A stretch of 64,000 nucleotides of DNA from Siniperca chuatsi (taxonomy: Eukaryota; Chordata; Actinopteri; Centrarchiformes; Sinipercidae): assembly GCF_020085105.1 (NCBI RefSeq), contig NC_058061.1, positions 3,074,284-3,138,283 of the forward strand, read 5' to 3'. The notes beneath the pieces were generated by a model, which was not told where the DNA came from, searched no databases, and saw only the letters and a list, made by a program, of their open reading frames with translations. A program made the position numbers and the translations under genes. Below, piece after piece: positions 21,401 to 34,941 of the stretch (position 1 is its first letter; each line of letters starts with the position of its first letter).

Positions 21401-24400
21401 TGTTACGTGTAGCCCTAAACAGATTGTTCCAGCATAAAAGTGGTGTATGACTTGAAGGAAATGAGTACAAATCTGCAAAGCTAAAATAAGCATCATGTCC
21501 TTGTGTTTAAATAAAATCGTGCCAGACTGAGCTAAGTCACTTCACCCTGCTGCTGGTTTCCTTCTATTCTCATATCATTTGGCACAGATGCATGTTAAGT
21601 CTTGCGTCTCCTTCTCAAGCACTGCCCTGTGAGGCCCGGACAATTTTTGCCCTCACTATTGTGCGCTGTACTGTGCTGAGTGCTGTAGTGTGCTCGGCTG
21701 GCCGATGGCAGAGTGACAGCGGCCCTCCCAGCTCGTGTCCCCCTGCAGCCTCGGCCACCCCTCGCACCCCTGCACAAATGTCCCATTTGTCATGCAAATG
21801 GAGGCTGCGTTTTCAGCTGCACAGATACTAAATTTGCTGTTTCGACGGGCCAATTGTTGGACTAGTTCGAGACCTATAGTGGCTTTTTTTGCTGCAATAA
21901 CAGTAGAATTGTTCAGAGCATTTCGGTGGGGGGGGGGTGACTGAGTAAACATGCATGCATTCAGACTGCAGCAACTTCTCTGATGGCAAAAACTAGGAAC
22001 AATATTTAGGACATTTCAAACAATTCCTGTTTTTTTTCCGCTTTGTCGCAGGCATGTGTGCAAGCAGAGGTGTTAATGCAATTGGGAGATATTACGGTGA
22101 CTTCATTTTTTGCAGTAAGGCAAAAAAAAAGTGTGTGCTGTGCTGAAAATGACACACACGTAAATCCAGGTCTCCCTTCAACCTGGAGTAACCTTCCTGG
22201 TCGTGATGGCACCGTAGCACAGCCTTGCAATGCAAGATAGTGGATGCAACTATTGATTGATCTGCTCCATCTAATTGCATGATGCATGTATACTTCTTTT
22301 CTTTTTTTCACCGGTGCCTTAACTCCAACCTGTCCTTGTGTTTGTGTCACAATTTTGAATTGTCTGAAAAACATATAAAGATTGAAGCTAAAATTACTCT
22401 GGAGCGAAATGCGCTACACTTGCGCATATATTTGACGATGTCCGGATTTGAGACAACACTGTATGTCAGCCCAACGAGAATTTAGTTACAACTTTTCGCT
22501 CCACATGTGGATGATGAGTCGCTTTTTTTTTTTTTTTCAAAGCACAACAACTCATCACCAGCTCCAAATATCACCTCAGCAGTAACTGGAAAGAAAAAGT
22601 ATTTCAGTAAATTGGCAACTTATGCTTGGTCTGTATCTGTCGTTGTATGTGTGTGTAGAAAGAAAAGAGTCCCATTAAAACACAGTGGAATATTTTATAT
22701 GTGCTACTAGCAAGTAGGGCTGCAGCTAAAGATTATTTGCATAACTAGTTAACAACTTGCAACATATTTGATTTATAACAAGTCAGAAAATAGTGAAAAA
22801 TGACTGTTGGTTGGACAAAACAACACAAAGATATTCAATATACAAAGATGATATAAAACAGAGAAAAGGCTCCGTTACATTGTGTGGTTTCAGAATCAGA
22901 ATCACCTTTATTGGCCGAGTATATTGACACATACAAGGACTTTGACTCCAGTTCACATTAGCTCTCAGTATACGTAAAGATACAAACACAATCATAAAGC
23001 CAAACAAAAATATTAAGCTGTTATATACAGGCAAGAACTGGAAGACAAATATCTATATGCAGGTTGTTACTGTATGTACATGGTTGTTGCACAGGTAATG
23101 CAAGATTTAGGAATGTCCAAAGCGGTGGTCCTGGTCCATCGACTGCTGCTACGACCCACAAACGCAAACCAACAGGTTGGAATATGGCATGAAATGACGC
23201 AGAACACACAGGCCAGTGCAAGATGAACCTGCTGGATCTCTGTTATCTCCATTTATTTGGGCCTCGAGGTGCGTCTCGCGTCCGTGCCGTCATGGTCTCA
23301 GGTATTTGTCCTGGATTCAGTCAGTGGAAGCAGCATTCGTGCTCTGGGGCGACCTGAAGCTGATACCCCGACCCTCTCCGCTCGCTTTCTGCGAGTATCA
23401 TTCAAGTTGAGTCGAGTGCACAGGAAGTGTATCGTGAGCCGGTGACGACATGATTCCCAAAGGGGCTTCCAACAGCTGTAACTTAAAGGTGCCATCTTTG
23501 GAAGTGTAGAGTATCTCACAAACTGCCAGAGCGGTCGGAGGGGGCCAAGCAGCCAAGGGCTCCGGTTGGAGTTATTTTCAAATCTCTTTTGCTACCCCCC
23601 CCCCTTGCTGCTCTCCCTGTTGCTGTCTTTTCCTGTCCTTCCTTGTGTCGCTTGTTAGCGGTTCACTACCTCCCACCATCTGTGATTGATCGGTCTTGCT
23701 CTGGCTCTGTGGAATTGCATTGAGGAACTCTTGGGATTGTTGGAATTCCAGCCGGAGTGCATGTGTGGGTTAGCAGCAGGCCCCCATGTGTCCCTGTGAT
23801 CCAGGGCTCATTATCACGCAGGCCGGCCATCACCTGCCCTCACACACCGAGGCTTTCTGCCTGCACTCTGTCTGTGTTTCTGCCCTGCAAACCTTCTTGT
23901 CAGCATAATTTTTTCCTTTCACTGCTCACAAACTGACAAGCGTGCATGACGAGGCTGATTGCATACTCATATCGGGTGTGGTAGAAACTGGGAGCACAGA
24001 CACCCATCTCCTGTGGCCTCTCTCTGGCATTTTACTGCATACTTGAGCTCATGTGCTGCAAATCACCGGGAATGATATGTACTGCTGCTTTTAATTAACC
24101 CACATTGCCTACCACAGTATGCATGTTTGATGCTGAGCTCAGCAAGAATAAAGGAAGGAATTGTGTATTTGAGTTATGCAACATAATCTGGAGAACGTCT
24201 GAAATGGTTTTTTTTAGATTGTTTCCTAGTCAGCTTGGTGAAAAGTAACTAAGTACATTTACTGTACTTATGTACAGCTGGAGGTACTTTACTTGAGTAT
24301 TTCCATTTTATGCTGCTTTTACTTTTGCTTCACTGCTTTTCAGAGGGAAATATTGTACTTTTTACCCATATAAAATATGATGCAGTGTTATAGGTTAGAC

Positions 24401-27400
24401 GAGCCAACAAGTAGTTCAAATCTGCTTCACCTCAACCAGCTACAACATTTAAATGCTCCTTAAATGTTAATGCATCAGTAATAATATAATAGTATACTGT
24501 ACGTAGTATCAGTGCTGAAAAATTATTCAGTGAATCAGTTAGTCGATGAACAGCGATGCTTTGAGCTAAATGCTAACATCAGCAAGCTAACATGCTCACA
24601 GTGACAATGGTTACATGCTGATGTTTAGCAGGTATGATATTTACAATGTTCATCTTAACTTAGCATTTTTTGGCTAATTAGCACTAAACACAAAGTACAG
24701 CTGAGGCTGATGGGAATGTAATTAGCTTTGCAGGTATTTGGTCATAGACCAAAGTGTTGATGGTAGCATTAGATAGACTCCAAAGTGAAACGGATTCCTC
24801 CTCTGAGGACCACGAGCATCTGTCACAGTTCTGCAAATGTTCATGTCAAACCTTTTAATAGTTATCGAGATATTTCAGTGTGGACCAAAGCGGTGGACAG
24901 ACCAACTGACCGACACCTCGGGGCACTGGGGAATTACAAAAGACATTTTTTGACTGAAATATTCATTAATTAATCGAAACCAATATTTGACAGATTGATT
25001 AATGATGAAAATAATCCTTACTTGCAGCCCTATATTATATGTGATAATAATATAACACACTGAAATGCATAGGTACTCACTTTTCAAAGTACATGTAGCT
25101 ACTAATACTTGTCATCACACCCCATGGGGACGTCTTGGTGTCTGGGAAATGTCTTGTTTTGTCCGACCAACGCTCCAAATCCTAAATATATTCCATCTAC
25201 TGTCATAGATGGAATGCAAAACTTTACATTTTAGAAGCTGAAAACTGTGACTGTTTGACATTTATACATAAATACTGGCTGAACTGATAAATAGATTATC
25301 AGAATTGCAGCTGATGAATTTCTGTCGATCAACTAATTGATTAACTGACTAATTGTTTCAGCTCTAATTACTACTTTTACTTTAAGTCAAGGATCTGTAC
25401 ACTTTTCCCCTCATTGCTTTGTATTATGATACAAAGCAGAGCACATGCTTATTCCTGCCAGCCACATAGATTACATAATCCACTGGCCCTCCGACCCCCC
25501 ACCACCTCCTCCCTCTTTCTTACACTTCTGTTCACTCTACTCTTTTCTCTTCTTCTCAGTCAGTAGCAGCAGTGCAGCCCTGCAAACACTGAATCCAGCG
25601 TTCCTGTTGGTTGAGACATGTCTTTGTACATGCAGCACTGAGCTGAATGTCAGTTGGATTTGCATGCGTGGCTGCTGGATTGCCTGCATCACCACCACAA
25701 CATGCAGCACGCCAATACCTGCCTCATATGACTTTCTGCACTTACATACAAATCTGTTCCTGCAGCCCACATTATTCGTGTTGGGACAGCTGTGTCTCGC
25801 CTGTGTGTATATTAAAGGGGACTGAAATGCATTGTGCATCTCAAGCGTGCTGAGGTTTGGAAAATAAATCTGTCTTCTTCCTTTGAGCATGCTGCTTCTT
25901 GTCTCATGATCTCAGTGCACTGAAGGCTGTAAGGCAGAAGATTTTTCAGTCAGTGTTCACACTCATGGAGAAAGAAAAAGGATGCTGTCGCTTCACTGTA
26001 ATCACACAGTGAATCTTTTGTTCTGACATTGTTTGAGGTCAATCATCTGACAAAGTTCCAGGTCTGGTTAATGCAAATGAAAGTTTTTATTCATCCTTTC
26101 TCTTCATGTGGAACCAGTTACTTCTGCTAAAGAGGTAGTGTTTTCCATCCTATTTGTTAGCGAGCAGGTTGTCTCATAAATCCGATTTCAGTGAAATTTG
26201 GAGGAAAGTTAGAGGAAGTGATTAGCTTTTGGTGTGGATGTGGATCCATTAGCGCAGAGCCTGGAGAGTGTCAGAGAAAAGGCCTAATTCTTGCTCTCAT
26301 ATTCATAATCTGTGCACATCGATTAACAGAAGATGATGTTAACAATATTGTTGACATTTTTAAAATATGTTTAAGGAAGCATATCCTCGTCTCGCTTCTA
26401 AAATCCAAATCAAACTGCGTTAAACCTAAGTGCCTCATTTACATTAGATTGTCCTTGGCCTGAAACCTTGAACTGTTTGTACATAGTGCCAAGTTTTTTT
26501 GTGACTACTCCGGTCAGTTAGGGAGCAGTGTTAGCAGCAGGCTAGCAGCTGTGTTTTGGTATTTCTTCATATTAATATCATTGGTTATCTCCTCCAGTAC
26601 TTTTGTCCTGCTCCCTGGCAGTTTGGTTTTGATTTTGGTCGGAGATATGTGAATTAGAGCTAGACCGATAAATCGGCCGGGCCAGTAAAGGCAGATAATA
26701 GCTTATTGCAGACATGTCAGCTGATGAGTAAAAAGAAATATCAATACAGAAATGCCAAAGATACTGTATGTCTAAAGGCATTCAGAATGTGTCCCCATTA
26801 TATAGTTCGTCCTCCAGAGAACATTGACAACTTTATTTTTTAACTGTAAATGTCCCAGTAACAATTTATTTATATTTTTTTAATTAAAAGTGGAATTTTT
26901 AAACTCTCTATAAATAACGATAGTAGTATTAGCTCCAGATGTTCAGTTTGGGTCGGTCAGGCTATAACGTGGATATACTTTGGATTTTGCTCGCTGTGTT
27001 ATCTTTGATCTCCCTTTCTAGAAAGTTATGTTCTGTTAATTTGTGAGAACGATTTATTAACTTTTGTGCACAAATTTGTTTGGGTTTTTTCCACGACACC
27101 TGCAAGGCTCTGTACACTAGCGCTGCCATGACTTTTTTGACTTTAGGCTTTGGCTCATAACTCCTCCCAAAGTTATACACACACACACACACTCGCTCTC
27201 TAAATGATCCTTTCAAATTTGATTGCGTTTATGTGTGTTTGCCATTTATAGCTGGTGCTACAGCAACATGATCAATGGCTATATCTCGGTGGTCATGAGT
27301 GTGTCTCACTTCAAATTGTATCTATCACAGTGTGTCCAGTATATTGATGCTGATTGACATGCAGATGAAAAATCACTTTATAGTATCAAAGTTACACATT

Positions 27401-27679
27401 GAGAGGATTGTGCAGATTTGGTGCAGTTGTTCTCTCTCTGGGTGTTTTCTAGTTTTCAGTGTGTTGGTTATGAACCTGTTAGCAGAGTGTTGGTTTCCAG
27501 TTACTATTGTTGTCTGTGTAAATGCATGTAGGAGGGGCTCAAACTGGCATTTTAGTGCAACAAAGCTGCTTTGGAAAGTGGAGACCAGGAGGCAGGCAGC
27601 AAGAGGCCGCCGGTGGAGGGCCGCATAGCACAGCAGTGTCACACCCTGCACTGTTTGAACAAACCAGGCCACACTGGGC

Positions 27680-27731
<52 letters not shown>

Positions 27732-28184
27732 AGTGATATGCCTCTAGGACAGTTTTTTGACCGACAGATCTATCCACAGATCTACATGTGTTTGTATTTT
27801 CCCACAAGACAGCAATGTGAGAAAATTCCAGTTATTCCTCTGGCTCTGTTCCTCGTCTTTTGAAGAGACACACCTTCAGTTTTACTTTTCATAGCTTTTT
27901 ATGACATCAGAGGGCGGTGCACAGTGGGGTGACTTTAAATATCGCCTTAAAACTTTGTGCGTCAGCTGCTCAGAGCGTCACACACGTTTCCAAGCATTCA
28001 CAGGGGAAAAAACCTAAGTTGTTATGCATCAGAGGCAGAGCCAACATGACTGCCACATGTCCTGGCGTCACCTTTGTCAGAGCAGCTCTGCATGTATGTT
28101 TACTAGAACACACTCTGACTGGGTTCAACTGCTACAAGCCAGTCTGAGGAGGTTTGAGCCAGGCACTGTCTGGAGACAAGGCAA

Positions 28185-28263
<79 letters not shown>

Positions 28264-31200
28264 GTCACACCCTCATGAACCTGTGACGCCCTGTTAACAA
28301 GGCGCCTGGCCGTTAAACTATCAGTGCAGCATCTCCAGATGGAGCGAGCACACCTGGGCTGCCAGACCTCCTCCTCCTCCTCTTCTTCGTCTTCTTCTTG
28401 CTCTCAGTGCCTGTTACATTCAATTAGGATCTGGAGTCACTTACTGCATCCAACCGTAAGTTTCACTGATGAGATGGAGCTTCGGTCGTTGCTGCAGTTG
28501 CTATATCAACAGGACATTTTAAAAAGCTGTAGACTGGCTGTAACACATAAGAAGCATTCTGTGTTGGTCTTTGTTTAGAGAGATGGCTGCAGGAAGTTTG
28601 AGTCATTTTGCATCAGTGGGAGTTTTGAAGTGCCTGATGGCTGTTGTCAGCTCTGGACAGAAGCAGCAAATCATCAGTGTTTTTACATTGAATCTTAGTG
28701 GAGTGCAGATACATGGAGTCAGTTATTCAGCACAAATCTGCCTCATAGAGAATCACAACTAGCACTGACTCACTCTAAATGTTGTTAAGGTTTGATTGAA
28801 GTTTCCTTTTCTTAAATCTCAAAATGAATTTGCTTTAGTCGTCATCTCAGTTGTAAATTGATAGAAAGTTGATACGATCAGGTTACAGACTGCACACTGC
28901 TGTTGCTGAAGGGAAAAGAGTAAAAGGTTGACGAGGATGAAGTCTGATCAACTGATCTCTCATCCTGAGCTATGTTAAGAAGTTAAGTATGCTTTCATCT
29001 TCTGGTATGCTCGGCTGCCTGTGAGACCGTCCTCTCTGGAGTCTCATCAGTCTGCTTTCTTCTGCTTTTACTTCACTCAGACTAAACTATTACAAAAGTT
29101 GGCATAAATACGGAGATGCTGGTGCGTTACACACAGATGAGTTACATTCGGGGATTGAACTAGAGCTGATACAATTAATCAATTCACAGAAAATGAATCT
29201 CTAACTATTTGGATAATTGTTTAATCCTTTAAGTCATTTTTCAATCAAAAATGCCACACTTGTCATGGTTCCAGCTTCTCAAATGTGAGGTTTTTCTCTG
29301 TTTTAGTGTAAATTGAGTGTATTTGAGTTGTGAACCTTCAGTCAGTTTAAAGGTGTCACATTTGGCTCTGGGAACTTGTGGCATTTTTCATATTCTTATA
29401 AACTAAACAATTCATGGATTAATCAAAAAGATAATGTCGATTAATCAACAGAAAATGAATTGGTAACAATATGAATAATCGATTAACCACTCAAGTCTTT
29501 AATCAAGCAAAAATAATCGTGCTTTAATCAAGGATGTAAATTCACAAATGTGAAGATTTGCTGCTTTTCTCTGTTATATCTTTTTAAACTGAATAAAGTT
29601 TGCTTTAAAGGTTTGAAGATGACCCCTTGGCTCTGGAAACTTATGATTCTAACAGTTTTCTCACATTTCCTAGACTGAATCATGAATTGATGAATCAATG
29701 AAAAAAAATCTACAGATTAATAGATAATGAACATAATCATTAGTCGCCGCCCTAAATGCTTTATTGATACACGTATGTATATATTAGTGATATACCGTAA
29801 AACTTCAATTAATAGCCCGGCTTTTATTTGCTTCAGTCACTGAACTCAACCGGTCTATATTTGGGACAGGCCTTTAAAAACTCTTGCTCAGCAAAGACGG
29901 GAAATACGGTAAATAATCGAGGAATGGACACATATTCGGACTTTATGACCGCTTCAAAGGTAGGGAGGCAATACTTGTTTTTCATCTCTCTTGTCTACCA
30001 TGCCGATAAATCTGAATGAATTATACTTTGGTGCTCAGGGTTTCCTTAAAATGAACTAAACGATTGAATTGTGGAAAATCTAACAGATCTAACGATGTGT
30101 AGCATGTCCATATTGACAAAAGTTTACACATTTATATTTTACGTGCGTTTTACATCTTGTGAACTAGCTCAAGCGGGCAACCCGGTGGGCTTTAAGAGGT
30201 TTTATACATCCAAAGAACTTCTATAAAAACCAGACCCGCATCTAATTGAGACCTGCATTTATTTGTCAAAATGTGTAGCTGCACCCGGTCAGTAAAAAGG
30301 GCTCGGCTTTTAATTGAAGTTTTACGGTAGTAAACTTTTGTGGAAAATCAATTGAGGAACTGTTTTTGGATATCCAAATAGAAAAACAGTATTGATTTGC
30401 AACATTGCTCACAAAGGCCTAAAACAACCAGAGATATTAAAAGGACATTTACCTTGACATAAACAGTAAAATGTCTTGCGGTTGACAAATGTATCGTCTC
30501 ATGGTTTATATCGTCATATTGTACCTTTTCTCTCTGGCGTCAGTTTTCTAATGATGTTCTGTGTTTTGTGTGCGTTTCCAGGTAAGAGGAAGCCGGTGCT
30601 CAAGCTCTCCAAGGAGGTGTTTGAGCAGCCTCCTCCCGCCGCTGTGTAAGTTTACAACCACGCTTCATCACATCCACTGCTTATATCCCTGCAAAGGTTT
30701 TTTATTGATCGTCACATCCTGTTTTAAGCATTCCTTTGTAGACCTGATTGCTTTTAAACCAAATCAGAATGCTGAATATGTTAAATCTAACAAACAAGTA
30801 AACAGGAGAAGGAAGTTTTCTTATAACGAGTACATCTGCTTGTCCTGGATATTGTAACTTGAACACGTGAATGTCAGAGATTAAATTTCTTCACAATAAG
30901 ACTTTCGACTTTTGTTTAGCATCTCCTCATTCTTGCTGATGCTTGTAGAGCAGCTAAACCCAAACTGATTAAATGAGCTGCAGAAAAACTTAAAGTGAAT
31001 CTTCATTGAGAAACCTGGTGTTTTGGTTTCAAGCCAACTTCTTATGAAATGTCAGACTTTCATCCATATTACAATAAATCAGTAAATCTGTGCTTTTATT
31101 GCATTCACATTATTGATTTTATTTGTTAAAATTACATTTTTATTTTTTTAATTAAAAATGAATTCATTCATTTTAATTTCTTTAAATACATTTTTTAGAT

Positions 31201-34200
31201 TGTGTGTGAAAACATTTTTTTTGTAAAACTTCTGTTACAAAGGTCAGAAGAAGAAGATCAACGTTATTTATATCTTTTCAGAAACAATGTATTTATTTAT
31301 TTATTCGTCTATTTTATTTTGATTTCCTCCGAACGTTGTCCTCAGGCTGGTGGAGAACGGAGACGGAGACACTCACGTTTTCAACGACAAACAGATCTTT
31401 AACGTCATGTTCGTCCCGCAGTTTTCCCCTCAGATTTTTCTGACATTTACTTTCTGCTTTACTGTATTGTTGTTATTTTACCAGTTTATATGTAATAACA
31501 CGTCTGTCTGTGTGTTTCAGACCCCCCAGAGATTTGGATTCGAAAGCTTGTGTAATCATCGGAGAGAAGGTAATTTTATTTCTTTGGCTCATTTCTTCGA
31601 CTCATTTTTGGATCGGGACATATTTACTTTCATCTTTGCACCTTTCCTAATCCCATTCAAGGTTTGTATTTTTTTCTCTTACCTTGGACTCTTACATAAC
31701 TCTTCACTGTTTACTTTTTTCCCTTCTCCCAGTGTATTTTTGGTTTAGTATGGTTGGTCCCTCGCTCTCAACCCACAGAGGTTGGCTTAATAAAGGGTCT
31801 GTTAGCTGTAAAGAACGCCCCGGTGAACATTACAGCCGAATTGAACACTTCTGATTGTGGGGAGACTGGAATGCGTTTTATTGCCCATCTGGCAGTAAAA
31901 TTATTTATTTTAAACTCATCAAATAAGTGGAATTTTCCATTGGCAGAGGTGGCTGCTTTTTCTCTGCTCCAATTGGCCAGAAGTCAAAGTGAATGATTTT
32001 TTTTTATTTATTTAGCTTGAATGTAAAAAGATGTTTTGCATCTTGCTGCACTGTGAAGGAGACTGTGTTTAGTAATTCAGACTTCAAAGCTTCTTGACAT
32101 TTTGCAGGGTAGCTGTACCTGTTCTTTCTCCATTCATTTCTGACAAGTGTTTGTAACCGCCTCTCACCTGACCTTGTTCTCTCGTTGTGTCCGGAGCAGA
32201 ATTTCGAGGTGAAGGCGGATGACCTGGAGCAGATCTGCGAGCTCGGCCGAGGAGCGTACGGCGTGGTGGACAAGATGAGGCACGTGCCCAGTGGCCTGAT
32301 CATGGCTGTGAAGGTGAGTGAACGGTGGACCAGAGGACGGTCGACGTCTGCATTTCAAGAACCCCTCGTGCTTTCACACTAAAGGTGTTAGGTACACGAA
32401 CGAAAGACTCAGATTAACTTTAGCGCTTGAAATAGTGCTCCACTGACTTAGCATTGCACTCCCAAAACATTGTCGCACTCATGATGTACAGTAAAAAAAG
32501 GATCCAGAGAATATCCTCTTTTTTTATTCCACGCGTTCTTCTTCCTTGTCAAAATCTGGTGCCTATATTACCCACAATGCAACTCGACAGTTCGGTCGGA
32601 CAATCTATATATGCCTGTAAACGTACTGACTGAAAAGATCGAGGAGGCTGTATTTCTGATGCGGTACTGAAGGTAATCTGATTCTTTCGTTTCTCAGAGA
32701 AACCAGGTCGTGCAGATAATCTGAAAACACTGAACACTGAATTATAACAATAATAACATGGTGGCAACTTCTAGAGGCTAATTTGTGTTATTTTCAGTTT
32801 CATTCAAACTTTGGATGGAATTATTTAAAATACAAGAACGTATCGATACATTTAAGAAATAAGCTTACTGCAGAAAGCCGACTGTAACCTGGTTTCTTAA
32901 GTGCATGTAAACGCACCGTTCCAGTGGCCTCTGTGCCAACGCAGTGGTGTGTTGGCACAGAGGCCGCTGGAACAAAACAAAAAAAGATGAACCTTTGCAG
33001 CAATGCAAATTTGATCACTGTAAGCACTGTACGAGCAAGTGCACCAGGAAGATTACTTCATGATAATCAAGACGGAGGATAAAATGACATATACTGTACA
33101 AAGAAAGATAAAGTACATGGAGAAAACTCTTTATTGCATAGTAACATTGACGCAGTCTGTACAGCTGCATATATTCGTTTTTTCTTCACGTTATGAAGTG
33201 CTATGAACAATCAAGAAGAGAAACTTGACGACATTTACATGAATGAGGATTGTGTGTCATCTCACTCTCCATTATTTTGAACCTTTTTATTTGCTGTCGT
33301 CCTCCCTCAGCGGATTCGGGCCACCGTGAACACACAGGAGCAGAAGAGGCTGCTCATGGACCTGGACATCTCTATGAGGACAGTGGACTGTTTCTACACA
33401 GTTACCTTCTACGGAGCACTATTCAGAGAGGTAACATATTCAAGAGATGCAATACACTTACAAGGCTGCACAATAATAATCTTGTTTACTTCTTCTTTGC
33501 TCAGAAAGGTTCTGATTTAAATCATTTTACAAATTTTAGAATATTTATTAAGACATGGACACTTAACAAGAAGTTTGGATTCTTTTGTTAACAGAAAAAT
33601 TATGTTTGAATAAAAAATGTTTGTATTTATATCAAAGTAAGGTATCAAAAAAACTCTGAAACTCTGTTTTTTATCTCCATTAGTATAAAAAAAATTCCAA
33701 ACGATATCCAACCCTACTGACGGATGCTGGATTTTAGCTACCGATGTTGATATTTGAAGATAGTAAAAATCTGATATATCAGCCAATGCTCTTTAAAAAA
33801 CAAACAAAAAAAACATGAACACATATACACATAATATAACCTGTTGTGACAAAGGTATGTCTGAGGTCATGCATGTCTCTCAGATTTGGTGTGGATTTTT
33901 TTTTTTTTGATAAAATGCCGCAAATCTGTTCTGTGAGACAGACGGGTGACGGACATTAAAAAAATGCTCCAAAAACACAGCCGATGTGGATTACCCTTGA
34001 GATGAGACTATCACAAATGACGGTGACAGTAAACTTAACGGTAAAGTTTGAACAGTAAAAACACAGATACGTTAACCTTTATCTTTTATAGTCAAATACA
34101 TGTAAAATGCAGCCTATAAAGGATCTATTGCCACATTTTTATGTATGTTTTACTTACATTTCCATTACTTCATGTTTAATTATCTGCCAATATTTATGCT

Positions 34201-34878
34201 GATAGCGATGTATCTGTGATAAGCCGACATCAGCCAATATCTGACCATGTATCAGCCTGCTTTGACTTGCAGCAAAACTAGAACCACCAGTGTGTACTAA
34301 TGACAAACACTTCCTGCAGCAGTGAGTGGATGTTCAGGATTTCCTCGTCGTGACTAAAACACTGGAAAATCTGTCGCTTCCCGTCTGTCTCGAATGTGGC
34401 CTGGTGCTTTGTTTGTTGCCATTTCTCCTGATCTCTTTCCAAATTTGACTGTCTGTTGCCAGGGCGACGTGTGGATCTGCATGGAGCTGATGGACACCTC
34501 CCTCGACAAGTTCTACAAGCAGGTGATCGAGAAGGGCATGACCATCCCCGAGGACATCCTGGGAAAGATCGCCGTCTCAGTGAGTTCACTCCAAACACTT
34601 TTACCTGCATAATGTGAACGATTAAAAATGAATTCCAAATGACATGCTTCCTGTGAATACTCAGCTCATGTTAGCTTAATGACAGATATTTGTTATGTAA
34701 CTCTCATTTGCTTATTAATGGGCTATGTTATTACAGATAGTAAAAGCTTTGGAGCATCTGCACAGCAATCTGCAAGTCATACACAGAGGTAAGAGCCTGA
34801 GTGGAAACCCATTAAACCTCTCGGAGACAGTGTCAATATCCACTTCTGTGATCATCATCACTCAGCTGCACTGAGCTG

Positions 34879-34941
<63 letters not shown>

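Noticed and set aside
31750..32000. 80-codon + frame at 31754-31996 before map2k6 exon 4
   Set aside because: It is not in the phase or position needed to join exons 3 and 4, which already join in frame to the known protein.
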